DNA of 64,000 nt from UBA1127 sp965116355 (GTDB taxonomy: Bacteria > Chloroflexota > Dehalococcoidia > Lucifugimonadales > UBA1127). Shown piece after piece: positions 16,759-25,776 of the stretch. Location: positions 868,001 through 932,000 of the forward strand of contig OZ220679.1 in the NCBI GenBank assembly GCA_965116355.1, given 5' to 3'. The position numbers were made by a program, and so were the translations under genes. Within the stretch, counting starts at the first letter, position 1, and every line of letters begins with the position of its first letter. Below the pieces are notes generated by a model, which saw nothing but the letters and a program-made list of their open reading frames with translations, did not search any database and was not told the origin of the DNA.

Positions 16759-17715
16759 TTACCCCAGGCGCCCCGCGGCGGCGTGGATGTGCGTGATGAG
16801 TGCGTCGTCCAGCGGCGATACCGCCTCCGCCGCGATGCACTCACGCAGCTCCGTCCGGTTCTTCACACCGAGCACCACCGTCGACACCCCCTCCATCGAG
16901 AGCGCGTAGCAGTGCGCCAGGTACGCCGCGCTGAATCCCATGACCCCCGCCAGCGCGCGAAAATGCGCCGCCCGTTCGAAGTCCACCAGCTCCGAGTGCC
17001 CCTCCGGCAGCGGACGGTCGATGCCGTCGGTCAGCGCGCCCGCCTGCACCGCCCGGATGCCCATGACCGCGACGCCGTTGGCGTTCGCCGCAGCGATGAT
17101 GTCCCGCGGCCGACCCGGCTCGCTCCCCTGCAGCAGCCCGCCCGCCGAGTCCAGCAGGTTCGCGATGCACTGGATGAAGTCCGGCCGCGGCCCGTGCTCC
17201 AGCAGGTGGATGAGCGCGTCGGCATGGCTGATGCCCGTCAGCCCCCAGTACCCGACGCGCCCCTCGGCGATGAGCCGCTCGAACGCCGGGGCCACCGCCT
17301 CCGCGACCGACGCGGCCGTCGTCAGCCGGTCGCCGCCCTCGTCGCCGAGGGTGACGGCGTTGTGCAGGAACATGACGTCGACGCGCTCCAGCTTCATCCG
17401 CTCCAGGCTGCCCGCCAGGCTCGTCGAGAGGAGGTCGTACACGTCGCCCGCCGGCGTCGCGCCGACGCGGCACTTGGTCGTGACCCGCACGCCAGCCGGA
17501 AGCGCCCCGTCGAAGGCCTCGCCGATGACGCTCTCCGCCTCGCCGTTTCCGTACGACGGCGCCAGGTCCAGCACGTCGATGCCCGACTCCACCGCTTCCC
17601 GCACTGTCGCGACGCACTCCTCGCGGGTCGTTGGCCCCCAGATCTGCCCGAGGCCGCCCCCGCCGAGCGTCAGGGCGCTGGCCGTGCCCAGCTTGCCGAA
17701 GGGTCGCTGCTGCAT
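16759..17715 (-). CDS. Aldo/keto reductase
   Basis: A 318-residue NADPH-type TIM barrel starting MQQRPFGKLGTASALTLGGG. GGAGG six bases before this ATG prefers it over the in-frame GTG 12 bases upstream. The catalytic tetrad is visible: Asp and Tyr in VLDLAPSYGNGEAE, Lys in VTTKCRVG and His in VMFLHNAV. The C-terminal cofactor region (VVLGVKNRTELRE) is present. It resembles the plant/bacterial D-threo-aldose/L-galactose-dehydrogenase branch of the family. It is divergent from the class III aminotransferase that follows, with no operon partner. Confidence 0.9.
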   Translation of the reverse strand: MQQRPFGKLGTASALTLGGGGLGQIWGPTTREECVATVREAVESGIDVLDLAPSYGNGEAESVIGEAFDGALPAGVRVTTKCRVGATPAGDVYDLLSTSLAGSLERMKLERVDVMFLHNAVTLGDEGGDRLTTAASVAEAVAPAFERLIAEGRVGYWGLTGISHADALIHLLEHGPRPDFIQCIANLLDSAGGLLQGSEPGRPRDIIAAANANGVAVMGIRAVQAGALTDGIDRPLPEGHSELVDFERAAHFRALAGVMGFSAAYLAHCYALSMEGVSTVVLGVKNRTELRECIAAEAVSPLDDALITHIHAAAGRLG

Positions 17716-17883
17716 GTCGTCCTCCACTGTGCCTCTAAATCCGGCCCGGCGCCGGAATGGCCGTCGGCAGGATACCCCACGGGCGGAGGGCTGTTAAGCC
17801 GCTCCCGCGTGCCGGAACCCCACGCGCCGCCGCGTATGCGGTATAGTGCACACAACACCGACGGGCGACCGATGGAGGCATGC

Positions 17884-19170
17884 ATGGCGCGGGACAACGT
17901 GGGCGAGCGGGAGCAACAGCTGCTGGACCTGGCGGCGCGAGTCCTGCCGGGCGGCAGCACCGGCAACATCATCTCCATGGACACCGTCATCGCCCGGGGC
18001 AGCGGCCCCCGCGTCTGGGACGTGTCCGGCAACGAGTACATCGACTACGTGCTCGGCTCCGGCCCCATGCTCATCGGCCACGCACACCCCCGCGTCGTGG
18101 AGGCCGTCGAGGAGCAGCTCTCGAAAGGCACCACCTACTTCGGCCTCAACGAGCACGCCCTCCTCCTCGCCGAGGAGATCATCCGCGCCGTCCCCTGCGC
18201 CGAGCGGGTGCGCTTCGCCAGCAGCGGCGCCGAGGCGACGTTCTACGCCATGCGCGTCGCCCGCGCCTACCGCGGCCGCGACAAGATTCTCAAGTTCGAG
18301 GGCGGCTTTCACGGCACCCACGACCACGCAATGATGAGCGTGACCCCCGCCGCGGACAGCCTCCGCGCCTTCCCTGAGCCCGCGCCCGACGGCCTCGGCA
18401 TCCCGGCCTCCGCCGCAGGCGACATGCTCGTCGCGCCCTTCAACGACATCGAGACCGCCTCCGCCATCATCGAGCGCTACCACGACGAGCTTGCGGGGGT
18501 CATCGTCGAGCCCCTGCAGCGCACCTTCGCGCCCATCCCCGGCTTTCTGGAGGGTCTCCGCGACGTCTGCACCCAGTATGGCGTGCCCCTCATCTTCGAC
18601 GAGATCGTCACCGGCTTCCGTTTCGCCTACGGCGGCGCCCAGGAGTACTACGGCGTCACGCCCGACCTGTGCGCCCTCGGCAAGACGGTGGCGGGCGGCT
18701 TCCCCCTCTCCGCAATCGCCGGCCGCGCCGAGATCATGGACTACTTCGCGCCGGCCCCCGGCCGCGACGCCTACGTTGCGCAGCAGGGCACGCTGAACGG
18801 CAACCCCGTCGCCGCCGTCGCCGGCCTCGCGACGCTGGAGGTGCTCCGCGAGCCCGGCACCTACGAGCGCCTCTTCGCCACCGGCGCCCGCCTCAAGACC
18901 GCCCTCGAGGACCTGCTCCGCCAGGCCGAGATCCCCGCCCACGTCCTCGGCGACGCCCCAATGTTCGACGTCGTCTTCGCCGAGCACCCGGTCGAGGACT
19001 ACCGGGCCTCGCTGGACCGCGACCACGCCAAGCTGCTGCGCTTCAACAGCCTCCTCCGCTCCCGCGGCATCTACAAGAACCACACCAAGTACTACGTCTC
19101 GACTGTGCACGGAGCGCGCGAGGTGGAGGAGACCATAGCTGCATGGAAGAGCGCGCTGGAGGAATTGTAG
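17884..19170 (+). CDS. Class III PLP aminotransferase, glutamate-1-semialdehyde aminomutase-like
   Basis: A 428-residue protein (MARDNVGEREQQLLDLAARV). GGAGG at 17874-17878 sits five bases before this ATG and settles the start, although the frame is open for another kilobase upstream. Family marks: FASSGAEATFYAMRVARAY, ILKFEGGFHGTHDHAM, LIFDEIVTGFR (PLP-ring Asp) and the Schiff-base lysine K267 in LGKTVAGGFP. The length equals HemL (about 427). However, the divergent active-site text and the lack of haem-synthesis neighbours favour a HemL-like aminotransferase of unknown substrate, a group that is expanded in Chloroflexi, over true HemL. Confidence 0.87.
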   Translation: MARDNVGEREQQLLDLAARVLPGGSTGNIISMDTVIARGSGPRVWDVSGNEYIDYVLGSGPMLIGHAHPRVVEAVEEQLSKGTTYFGLNEHALLLAEEIIRAVPCAERVRFASSGAEATFYAMRVARAYRGRDKILKFEGGFHGTHDHAMMSVTPAADSLRAFPEPAPDGLGIPASAAGDMLVAPFNDIETASAIIERYHDELAGVIVEPLQRTFAPIPGFLEGLRDVCTQYGVPLIFDEIVTGFRFAYGGAQEYYGVTPDLCALGKTVAGGFPLSAIAGRAEIMDYFAPAPGRDAYVAQQGTLNGNPVAAVAGLATLEVLREPGTYERLFATGARLKTALEDLLRQAEIPAHVLGDAPMFDVVFAEHPVEDYRASLDRDHAKLLRFNSLLRSRGIYKNHTKYYVSTVHGAREVEETIAAWKSALEEL

Positions 19171-19304
19171 GGGGTGGGAGAACCGCCACACCAAACCAGG
19201 GAAACGACCGAATCCCAACGTAAACCCTCACCCTTTCTTCTTGCGCTGTCATTTGCAATGCGTGCTATGGTGTTGTCACAGAGTTGTGGGAGGACCAACA
19301 CGGA

Positions 19305-20393
19305 TTGGCGAAGAAGACTATCCAACTGAAAGTCATCAAGGACATTTGCCTCGGCTACACCGTCTTTCGAGGTTCTGCCGCAGCCAGAGATTTGGTAGAT
19401 GCTTCGTGGATTGACTTCCACGACCCAGTCCAGAACTCTTTCGGTTACCAACGCGATTTTGACGAGAAGCGAAGTGAGAAGGCTCGAGCATACGCAGAAG
19501 AGACCTACAAGCCCTTCTGGCCTGAGTCCATTCTCGCCATTCGGCAGGAAAATGAGGAAGACGAGGTGAGTGACGAAGAGAATGTTGCGTGGTCCTACGA
19601 ACCTGACTACACCGGAGACGATAGGTTTGGGACACTCTCGGTAACGTTCACCGATGGCCTAACTCACGAAATATACGGGAAACCAGAACCATGGAGAAGG
19701 GCGTTTTCCCAAGTAGATTGCCAACATCGTCTTGGAAAGCTAGGGGCCTCAAAAGAATCGGTCACATTTTGCATCTTTCCAGGAATTAGCCGTCATGATG
19801 AGGCCTTGATATTCAAGGCCATCAATAAGAATCAGAAGGGAATCCCGACTTCGCTTGTAGACACAATCATTCTCAGGACTGAGGCTAATCCCCCGCCTCA
19901 GATTCCATGGGCATGGAGCCTCGGCGTAGTGGACATATCAAGTCCCTTTTATAACCAAGTTGACACGGGCGGCAGAACCCCTGCCAAGGCGTCGATCGGC
20001 TTTAGAGGCCTTCAGTTGAGTCTGGGACTCCTCGTGCCACCTAAACACATCCACAATGGTGACCTGAGCTTTGACGAGGGTTATCTGTTTGTTAAGAACT
20101 TCTGGAATGCGGCAAAGAAGGAGTGGCCAACAGAATTCAATGACAAGGTTGGCTTCAAGATGATGGTAAATCCGGGAGTTCGAGCTTTGTCTCGCATAGG
20201 TAGAAAGTTGCTATTGAAGAACATTGATGTTCTGGACTTCTCGGAAGCAGCCGCAAGGACATTCCTTCAGTCCGGGAAGGCGAATGTTGATTGGTCAATT
20301 GGCGGCCCCTTCAGGGACGCGAGCGGCAAAGGCGCTGAAAAAATGGTATTTGAGCAACTGTGTGACTGGTATGGCTTGCCCTACAAGGACTAG
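19305..20393 (+). CDS. DGQHR-domain protein (DndB-like)
   Basis: A 362-residue protein. No ATG is available; the TTG at 19305 (LAKKTIQLKVIKD) is preceded by GGGAGGA at a suitable distance, and an earlier TTG at 19284 would overlap that site. The signature is D138-C-Q-H-R142 (SQVDCQHRLGKLGA), a variant of the DGQHR motif found in DndB and related proteins of DNA phosphorothioation and other DNA-modification systems. FKAINKNQKGIPTSLV is also typical of that family. Base composition is clearly lower in GC than the flanking genes. It ends 19 bases before a DNA methyltransferase. A role in controlling or guiding modification is inferred. Confidence 0.75.
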   Translation: MAKKTIQLKVIKDICLGYTVFRGSAAARDLVDASWIDFHDPVQNSFGYQRDFDEKRSEKARAYAEETYKPFWPESILAIRQENEEDEVSDEENVAWSYEPDYTGDDRFGTLSVTFTDGLTHEIYGKPEPWRRAFSQVDCQHRLGKLGASKESVTFCIFPGISRHDEALIFKAINKNQKGIPTSLVDTIILRTEANPPPQIPWAWSLGVVDISSPFYNQVDTGGRTPAKASIGFRGLQLSLGLLVPPKHIHNGDLSFDEGYLFVKNFWNAAKKEWPTEFNDKVGFKMMVNPGVRALSRIGRKLLLKNIDVLDFSEAAARTFLQSGKANVDWSIGGPFRDASGKGAEKMVFEQLCDWYGLPYKD

Positions 20394-20412
20394 ACCCTAA
20401 CGAGGGACAGCC

Positions 20413-21294
20413 ATGAATGTAATCTTGACTGGCAACGCTGAGTCGGTCCTAAAGAGGCTTCCCGTTGGTTTGGCCCAAGCCTGCATAACGAGCCCCCCTT
20501 ATTGGGGATTGCGTGACTATGCCTTGAGGCAGCAGATTGGGAGCGAGAGCCGGCTTGCAACGTACCTCTCTAGGTTAGCCAGTGTATTCGGGGTGCTAAC
20601 CGAAGTCATAAAACCTAGTGGCGTGATGTGGCTAAATATCGGCGACACGTACACCAGTGGAAATCGGGGCTGGCGTGCTAGAGACAAACGCAACCCAGCA
20701 CGAGCTAGATCCTGGAGACCTGACAATCCCCCCGGGATGAAAAACAAGGAGCTGGTCGGTTTGCCATGGGAACTAGCCAGAGTGATTCGGCGCAAGGGGT
20801 GGTATTTGCGCTCGGAAGTTATTTGGCATAAGACTAACTCGCAGCCGGAATCCGTAAAGGACCGCCCGACTAGAAACCACGAGCAGTTGTTCTTGTTCTC
20901 AAACTCAGAGCACTATTACTACGACAGTGAAGCGATTTCTGAACCGGCCAATGGAAGCTCACAAAAGAAGAATCGTCGCTCAGTTTGGTCGCTAAAGACG
21001 GAGCCGTTCAATGGCAATCACTTTGCAGTATTCCCTACAGAACTCGTGAGGCTATGTATTGAAAGTAGCACTTGCCCAGGCGACACAGTAATTGATCCCT
21101 TTTTTGGGTCGGGGACTGTGGGAGTAGTATGTCAGGAGCTTGGCCGATCGTTTGTTGGCATTGAACTTAACCCCGAATATGCCGAAATCGCCCGCCAGCG
21201 GTTAGGTCTCCCTGGAGACTCGGTGATAAACGTCAAGAAACTCGAAGCGCTATCTTGGCCAGAATTCCTGGCAGATACTGTCGACAAGGCTTAG
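20413..21294 (+). CDS. DNA methyltransferase, N4/N6 beta-class, SPPY type
   Basis: A 293-residue enzyme with catalytic motif IV near the N-terminus (TSPPYWGLRDY, residues 26-36) and the AdoMet-binding motif I near the C-terminus (DPFFGSGTVG, residues 228-237), followed by GIELNPEYAEIARQRL. The order IV then I defines the beta class; SPPY points to N4-cytosine or N6-adenine methylation. The middle (about 80-120, RGWRARDKRNPARARSW) is the likely target-recognition part. GAGGG lies just before the ATG. It pairs with the DGQHR gene upstream; no restriction endonuclease is visible beside them. Lower GC suggests transfer. Confidence 0.9.
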   Translation: MNVILTGNAESVLKRLPVGLAQACITSPPYWGLRDYALRQQIGSESRLATYLSRLASVFGVLTEVIKPSGVMWLNIGDTYTSGNRGWRARDKRNPARARSWRPDNPPGMKNKELVGLPWELARVIRRKGWYLRSEVIWHKTNSQPESVKDRPTRNHEQLFLFSNSEHYYYDSEAISEPANGSSQKKNRRSVWSLKTEPFNGNHFAVFPTELVRLCIESSTCPGDTVIDPFFGSGTVGVVCQELGRSFVGIELNPEYAEIARQRLGLPGDSVINVKKLEALSWPEFLADTVDKA

Positions 21295-21319
21295 AGTTCA
21301 GAATAGCAGGAGCGCGCCC

Positions 21320-22258
21320 TCACGCAAACCGCCCCAGCACCTCCGCCGAGAACCGCTCGTAGTTCTCCAGCAGCGCCTCCGGGCGGCACAGCGCGTTGAC
21401 GACGATGTGCCCGACGCCCGCCTCCGCGAACGCCGCCACGCCCTCGGCGCAGTCCTTCGGCGTGCCCAGCAGCAGCGTGTCCGGGTCAAGCTCCCACGCG
21501 TCCTCGCCGAAGCGCTGCCGCATCGCTTCCCGCACTTCCGCCATCGCGTCCTCACGCGTCCGCCCCATGCACAGGTACATGTTGCACGACCACTCGAATT
21601 GCGACGGGTCGCGCCCCAGCCCCGCGGCCATCTCCTCGATGGCCGCCTTCCCCTCGGCGTAGCCCTGCGGCGTCATGCCGTGCGGGTGGAAGCCGTCGGC
21701 CCACCGGGCGGTGCGCTCCAGCATGCGACGCGAGAAGCGCCCGTTCCACATGGCGCCCGTCCAGATGGGCAGGTGCGGCTGCTGCACGGATCGGGGCTCC
21801 AGCGCCATACCCTCCATCCGGTGGTGCGCCCCGCTATGCGTCACCCGCTCCTCGCTCAGCAGCCGCCGCACCAGCTCGAGCCCCTCGTCCGTCAGCGTCC
21901 GCCGGTCCTGCGGCCTGATACCCTCGACCACGAAGTCGTCGTTGAACACGCCCCCGGACCCGAGCCCGAGCACCATCCGCCCGCCCGACAGCACGTCGAT
22001 GGACGCCGCGATCTTCGCAGTCTGGTACGGCGACCGGAACGGCAGCACGGCGACGCCCGTCCCCAGCCGCATCCGCTCCGTGTGCTGCGCCACCGCGGCC
22101 AGCAGAATGAAAGGGTCCAGCGTCGGCAGCGTCTCCAGCTCCGGCACGAAGAACGATCGGTACCCCAGCGCCTCCATCCGCCGCGCAAACTCCAGCGGGC
22201 CGATGACCCCGGACATGGAGACGCCGTTGTACTGCACACCGAACTGGACCTGTGCCAT
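21320..22258 (-). CDS. LLM-class flavin-dependent oxidoreductase (luciferase-like monooxygenase)
   Basis: A 312-residue TIM-barrel protein starting MAQVQFGVQYNGVSM. Features include LPTLDPFILLAAVAQHTERM, LGTGVAVLPFRSPYQTAKIA and DVLSGGRMVLGLGSGGVF, the standard luciferase-like text, and WTGAMWNGRFSRRMLERTARW. These enzymes use FMN or F420 for oxygenation or hydride transfer; such paralogues are very numerous in SAR202-like Chloroflexi. AAGGAG is 8 bases before the ATG. The substrate is unknown. Confidence 0.92.
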   Translation of the reverse strand: MAQVQFGVQYNGVSMSGVIGPLEFARRMEALGYRSFFVPELETLPTLDPFILLAAVAQHTERMRLGTGVAVLPFRSPYQTAKIAASIDVLSGGRMVLGLGSGGVFNDDFVVEGIRPQDRRTLTDEGLELVRRLLSEERVTHSGAHHRMEGMALEPRSVQQPHLPIWTGAMWNGRFSRRMLERTARWADGFHPHGMTPQGYAEGKAAIEEMAAGLGRDPSQFEWSCNMYLCMGRTREDAMAEVREAMRQRFGEDAWELDPDTLLLGTPKDCAEGVAAFAEAGVGHIVVNALCRPEALLENYERFSAEVLGRFA

Positions 22259-22271
22259 GGAAAAGCTCCTT

Positions 22272-22313
22272 GAAACAATAGGGTGCGCGGGCCAAATCCT
22301 GACCCGCGCACCC
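22272..22313 (-). terminator. Rho-independent terminator after the membrane protein gene
   Basis: A perfect 11-bp inverted repeat (GGGTGCGCGGG at 22281-22291, CCCGCGCACCC at 22303-22313) with an 11-base loop. On the minus strand it is followed by TATTGTTTC. It lies 60 bases past the stop of the 22373-23083 gene, separating it from the monooxygenase. Confidence 0.7.
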
Positions 22314-22372
22314 CGTGGGTTCGGTTGAAGTGAAGCCCGCCGGCCTCCCGGAGACCGGGAGTCGATCTGTCC

Positions 22373-23083
22373 TTAGGCCGCTTCCGTTGTCAGCTCGCTC
22401 CGTCCTTTGTACATGCCCAGCCCGATGATGAACAGGCAGATCCCTCCGACCCAGAGGACAATGCTGTTCACGTACAGCAGCAGGTCGAGGCCCACGTCCG
22501 GCGAGTTCAGCGCGATGATGAAGTTGATGAACCCCACGATCCCGCCTATCACGAGGAGGTAGCTGGCGATCTTGTACAGGTCCATCGAGCCGAACCGCGC
22601 GGCGAGCCCGTAGCCAGTCAGGAATGTCGCGATCGGGAACAGCGCCAGGAACGCCATCGTGATCGCAATCGTGAGCACGTGTGCCTCCAACGCCGCTGTC
22701 GCGAAGTCCATCCCCGAGTGGCCCAGGTCATCGCGCTGCAGCAGGTGGATTGAGAAGTGCCGCATGCCCTGCGCGACAACAAGGATGCTCCATTCAATGA
22801 TGGATGCGACGATGCCGTACTGCAGCATCCTTCCGGCCAGCCCGCCCTGGCTGCTCGCCAGCGGGTAGAGGCCCAGCACGCCGAAGACCATGAACATCAT
22901 CGCGATGAGTATTATGAACGTCATCCACTGCGCGAGGATTGTATTGTCCGCCCAGGCGCTCACCGTCGAGGCATAGTCGGTCGGGTCCGCCGTGTCGATC
23001 AGGAAGTTCCCGGGCATGAACATGGATCCCACAAAAGCAAGGACCACGCCCAGCATTAGCGCAAGACCCGCATGTTTGGTCAC
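22373..23083 (-). CDS. Hypothetical polytopic membrane protein
   Basis: A 236-residue protein starting from GTG (VTKHAGLALMLGVV). GGAGG seven bases upstream fixes this start even though the frame is open for 600 bases more. About six or seven hydrophobic helices are visible (LALMLGVVLAFVGSMFM; MTFIILIAMMFMVFGVLGLYP; LTIAITMAFLALFPIATFL; IASYLLVIGGIVGFINFIIA; LYVNSIVLWVGGICLFIIGL), with a histidine-bearing segment GMRHFSIHLL. I recognise no family; DUF4386-like small membrane proteins have a similar layout. It has its own terminator. Confidence 0.8.
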   Translation of the reverse strand: MTKHAGLALMLGVVLAFVGSMFMPGNFLIDTADPTDYASTVSAWADNTILAQWMTFIILIAMMFMVFGVLGLYPLASSQGGLAGRMLQYGIVASIIEWSILVVAQGMRHFSIHLLQRDDLGHSGMDFATAALEAHVLTIAITMAFLALFPIATFLTGYGLAARFGSMDLYKIASYLLVIGGIVGFINFIIALNSPDVGLDLLLYVNSIVLWVGGICLFIIGLGMYKGRSELTTEAA

Positions 23084-23371
23084 AATTACGCCTCCTCTCC
23101 AGCTTCCGTGCACCCCGTCACCGGGAGTCCCGCGACAGGTGTTCCTGTCACCATCACGCAGAATACCATTGAGTACAACCCCCCACAACAGATGAAACAA
23201 TAATGAGACAAGTGATTCTGCTACGGAATCGGTAGGGTTTGCCGCGGCCGGAACCTGCCAAATGCCTCCCGGCCTTGCCCTTCTTGCCCGTGCTGCATAC
23301 GGCGGCCTTACCTTGCGCCCGGCCAGCTGCGGGTGTACGTTGCCGACGCATTCAAAGTCAGGGAGGGACTC

Positions 23372-23665
23372 ATGGCGAATGAGATCACCCAGCCTGTGCT
23401 CGACGCGCTGGTGGGCACCGTCAGCAGAGGCATGATGGACAGCAAACTGGAGCGGCCCCCGCTCGACCAGCGGGAACCGGACCAGGAACGCGTTGATACG
23501 CTGGCTTCTATGGTGGCCCGCTACCTGGTCGCCAACGAGGACCTGTTGCGCCGCCTCTATAACGAACCCGAACTGGTTAGAGGGGCGATCTACGCTGTAG
23601 GTCGCGCTCTGGTGGCGGAACTGCTGGCACAGGAGGTCGGCGCCCAGCCCCTGCCCAAGACGTAG
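23372..23665 (+). CDS. Small hypothetical protein
   Basis: A 97-residue acidic, helical protein (MANEITQPVLDALVGTVSRG). GGGAGGG six bases before the ATG supports translation from here rather than from the upstream in-frame ATG. No transmembrane segment or known motif is seen; the middle is RYLVANEDLLRRLYNEPELV. It is divergent from the membrane protein and 365 bases before the Mrp operon. Function unknown. Confidence 0.55.
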   Translation: MANEITQPVLDALVGTVSRGMMDSKLERPPLDQREPDQERVDTLASMVARYLVANEDLLRRLYNEPELVRGAIYAVGRALVAELLAQEVGAQPLPKT

Positions 23666-24029
23666 GCTCTTCGCGAACGCGACGCCAAAGGCGCCCAAGC
23701 CGCCGGGAGCGCCGGCAACTGAACGGCGACGGCAAATGGTCGAGTCGTCAAGTTGAGGGCCAGGCGAGTGACTCCTCCGTTCGATTGCGCCGGGATGGAG
23801 AAGGAGCGGCGACGGAACACCGGACCCCGCAAGGGGCCTGCCGGGGCGGCGGCGTTCTTGACACGGCGATTCGGCGAAACGTAGACTCCCCGCTAGTTGG
23901 CGACTCGCTCCGCCTTGGCCGTGAATCCAGTAGACGGACGAGTCTCGAACGCTCCCCAGGTGGAACGGAATGCGTGGAAGCGTCCGCCCCGATCAGACCC
24001 CTTCAAGCCCCTGGAAGAGGCCTGTGCGC
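23666..24029. other. Intergenic region before the Mrp operon
   Basis: 364 bases that presumably hold the Mrp operon promoter. I see no gene, no clear -35/-10 pair and no strong hairpin. Confidence 0.4.
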
Positions 24030-24581
24030 ATGGCGATACAGGGCGCCGCCCTGTTCGGGTTGTGGGTAGCCTTCTCGGGAGACATCAGCATTGAATTCCT
24101 GGCGTGGGGGGGCATTGCAACCGTTGTCGCCATTACCTTCTCCGAGCTGCTCTTCCGCGGGACCCATGAGCACACCTTCACCGCGCTGCCGTCACGGTTC
24201 CCCTGGTTCGTCCGGATGGCGGTCCGGTTCCTCCTCTACCACCCCTGGATGGCTTACCAAATCACGGCGGCCAGTCTCCACGTCGCATACTTGGTGCTCC
24301 ACCCACGCATACCGATAGAGCCGGCGCTGGTCGAGTTCGAGACCTCGCTGGTCTCCGAGCCTGCACACGTGTTGCTGGCGCAGTCCATTACGCTCACCCC
24401 CGGCACGGCCACGGTCGACGCCTTCAAGGGCACGCTCCTGGTCCATTGCCTGTCGCGATTGACCCGGGAACAGCTGGCGCAGGGGAGCATCCAGCGCCGG
24501 GTCGCCGCAGTGTTCGAAGAGCCGGCCGCCGAGCGGGTTGAGCTTACCGACGTCCTGCGTCCCGGGCAGGTGCCGCTATGA
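24030..24581 (+). CDS. mrpE: Mrp cation/proton antiporter subunit E
   Basis: A 183-residue membrane protein starting MAIQGAALFGLWVAFSGDIS. GGAAGAGG ahead of this ATG supports it over an upstream in-frame ATG. Two or three N-terminal helices precede a cytoplasmic domain containing QSITLTPGTATVD and LLVHCL, the hallmark of MrpE/MnhE. MrpE is a small structural subunit of the multi-subunit Na+(or other cation)/H+ antiporter. It is the first gene of an eleven-gene operon with overlapping stops and starts; the next start overlaps by 4 bases. Confidence 0.9.
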   Translation: MAIQGAALFGLWVAFSGDISIEFLAWGGIATVVAITFSELLFRGTHEHTFTALPSRFPWFVRMAVRFLLYHPWMAYQITAASLHVAYLVLHPRIPIEPALVEFETSLVSEPAHVLLAQSITLTPGTATVDAFKGTLLVHCLSRLTREQLAQGSIQRRVAAVFEEPAAERVELTDVLRPGQVPL

Positions 24582-24865
24582 GCGAGTTCACCGCCGTCGC
24601 CGCGGCAATCGTTGGCATCAGTGCACTGGCGTTCTGGAGGCTGCTGCGAGGCCCGACGGTGTTCGACCGCCTTCTCGCTGCCTCGGCTGTGGCCACGAAC
24701 GCCATCGCCCTGCTGGCCGTGACCGGCTTCATCTTCGACCGTCCGGACATGTTCGTCGATTTGGCCCTCACGTATGCGTTGCTGAACTTCATCGGCTCGG
24801 TGGTCGCCGGCAAATACCTTGAACGTCACCGTGGTGAGGAACCGGCTGAGCGAGAGGGAACATGA
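24578..24865 (+). CDS. mrpF: Mrp antiporter subunit F
   Basis: A 95-residue protein with three helices: AAAIVGISALAFWRLLRGPT, LLAASAVATNAIALLAVTGF and ALTYALLNFIGSVVAGKYLE. GPTVFDRLLA is the conserved MrpF/MnhF loop. MrpF belongs to the small-subunit module of the antiporter. ATGA overlaps link it to mrpE before and mrpG after. Confidence 0.92.
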   Translation: MSEFTAVAAAIVGISALAFWRLLRGPTVFDRLLAASAVATNAIALLAVTGFIFDRPDMFVDLALTYALLNFIGSVVAGKYLERHRGEEPAEREGT

Positions 24866-25191
24866 GCATCATCGCACTGGCCCTCATGGCAGCGGGACTC
24901 TTCTTCATGTCGATTGCCGTGATCGGACTGATACGCCTTCCCGACTTCTTCAGCCGTGTTCACGCCGTTTCCAAGTCGGAAACGCTTGGCATCACCCTGC
25001 TGCTGTTGGGGCTGCTGGTCTCCGCAGGGGTGAGCCTGACCGGACTGAAGTTCGCCCTCGTGGTGGCCTTCGTCGCTATATCCAACCCCGTAGGCGTCCA
25101 CGTCCTGACGCGGGCGGCGGTCCGCAACGGACTCATGCCCTGGCGGCGTGATGGTCTGCACCAGGCGAGCGAAATGCAAGGAGAGCGTTAG
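24862..25191 (+). CDS. mrpG: Mrp antiporter subunit G
   Basis: A 109-residue protein with three helices and the family text GLIRLPDFFSRVHAVSKSET followed by LGITLLLLGLLVSAG, characteristic of MrpG/MnhG/PhaG. It overlaps mrpF by 4 bases and is followed by a 52-base gap, the largest inside the first half of the operon. Confidence 0.93.
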   Translation: MSIIALALMAAGLFFMSIAVIGLIRLPDFFSRVHAVSKSETLGITLLLLGLLVSAGVSLTGLKFALVVAFVAISNPVGVHVLTRAAVRNGLMPWRRDGLHQASEMQGER

Positions 25192-25243
25192 GCCGCGCAG
25201 GACACGAGGAATCTTCGGCGAGTGGAGGGTTGGCAGGAGAACC

Positions 25244-25489
25244 ATGATCTGGCAACTGGAGTTGGCGCTGTTTGCGATGCTGGTGGTACCGGCGATTGTC
25301 GCCCTGCAGGTGCGCGACCTGATCGCGTCCGTGGCGGCGCTCACCATCTACAGCCTCATTGTGGCGGCGCTGCTGGCCATGATGGGCGCTGTGGACGTCG
25401 CGCTCACTGAGGCGGCGCTGGGCGCCGGCATCACCGGCGTGCTGTTCATCGGCGCCCTCAGCCTCACGAGACGGAGGTCGGTCGATTGA
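25244..25489 (+). CDS. DUF4040 / MbhD-like subunit (MrpA C-terminal module, part 1)
   Basis: An 81-residue, three-helix protein (MIWQLELALFAMLVVPAIVA). The ATG is chosen by GGAG 5-8 bases upstream. The motif AAMMGAVDVALTEAALGAGI-like text (VDVALTEAALGAGITGVL) matches MbhD and the DUF4040 segment that lies near the C-terminus of long MrpA proteins. Here that module is a separate gene, as in archaeal MBH/MBX clusters and the Mrp forms related to them. It overlaps the MbhE-like gene by 4 bases. Confidence 0.85.
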   Translation: MIWQLELALFAMLVVPAIVALQVRDLIASVAALTIYSLIVAALLAMMGAVDVALTEAALGAGITGVLFIGALSLTRRRSVD

Positions 25490-25776
25490 GGTGGCTCACG
25501 CTGGCGTTCCTCATCAGCTTCCAGGCGCTGTTCGTCTACGTATCGCTCGACCTGCCGGACCGGGCCGACCCCAACGCACCCGCGAACGTCCACCTGTCGC
25601 CCGAGTTTGTCGAGCAGGGCGAGAAGGAAATCGAGATACCAAACCTCGTCACGGCGGTGCTGGCCGATTTCAGGAGCTACGATACCCTGGGGGAGACACT
25701 CGTGATCTTCACGGCGGGCCTGTGTGTCCTACTTGTCCTGATGAGGGGGTCCAGGAGCGATGACCGAGCCCCATAA
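25486..25776 (+). CDS. MbhE-like subunit (MrpA C-terminal module, part 2)
   Basis: A 96-residue protein with two helices (LAFLISFQALFVYVSLDLP; LVIFTAGLCVLLVLMRG) separated by EIPNLVTAVLADFRSYDTLG. This is the signature of MbhE and of the very C-terminus of MrpA, which seals the interface to MrpB. A 17-base overlap with mrpB suggests coupled translation. Confidence 0.85.
   Translation: MRWLTLAFLISFQALFVYVSLDLPDRADPNAPANVHLSPEFVEQGEKEIEIPNLVTAVLADFRSYDTLGETLVIFTAGLCVLLVLMRGSRSDDRAP

Noticed and set aside
16783..17883. 1.1-kb N-terminal extension of the class III aminotransferase frame
   Set aside because: It is antisense to the aldo/keto reductase, and a GGAGG-ATG start at 17884 gives the exact family length.
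23084..23698. Extension of the membrane protein to a 441-residue product
   Set aside because: The upstream part has no membrane or domain pattern, and GGAGG before the GTG at 23083 marks the start.
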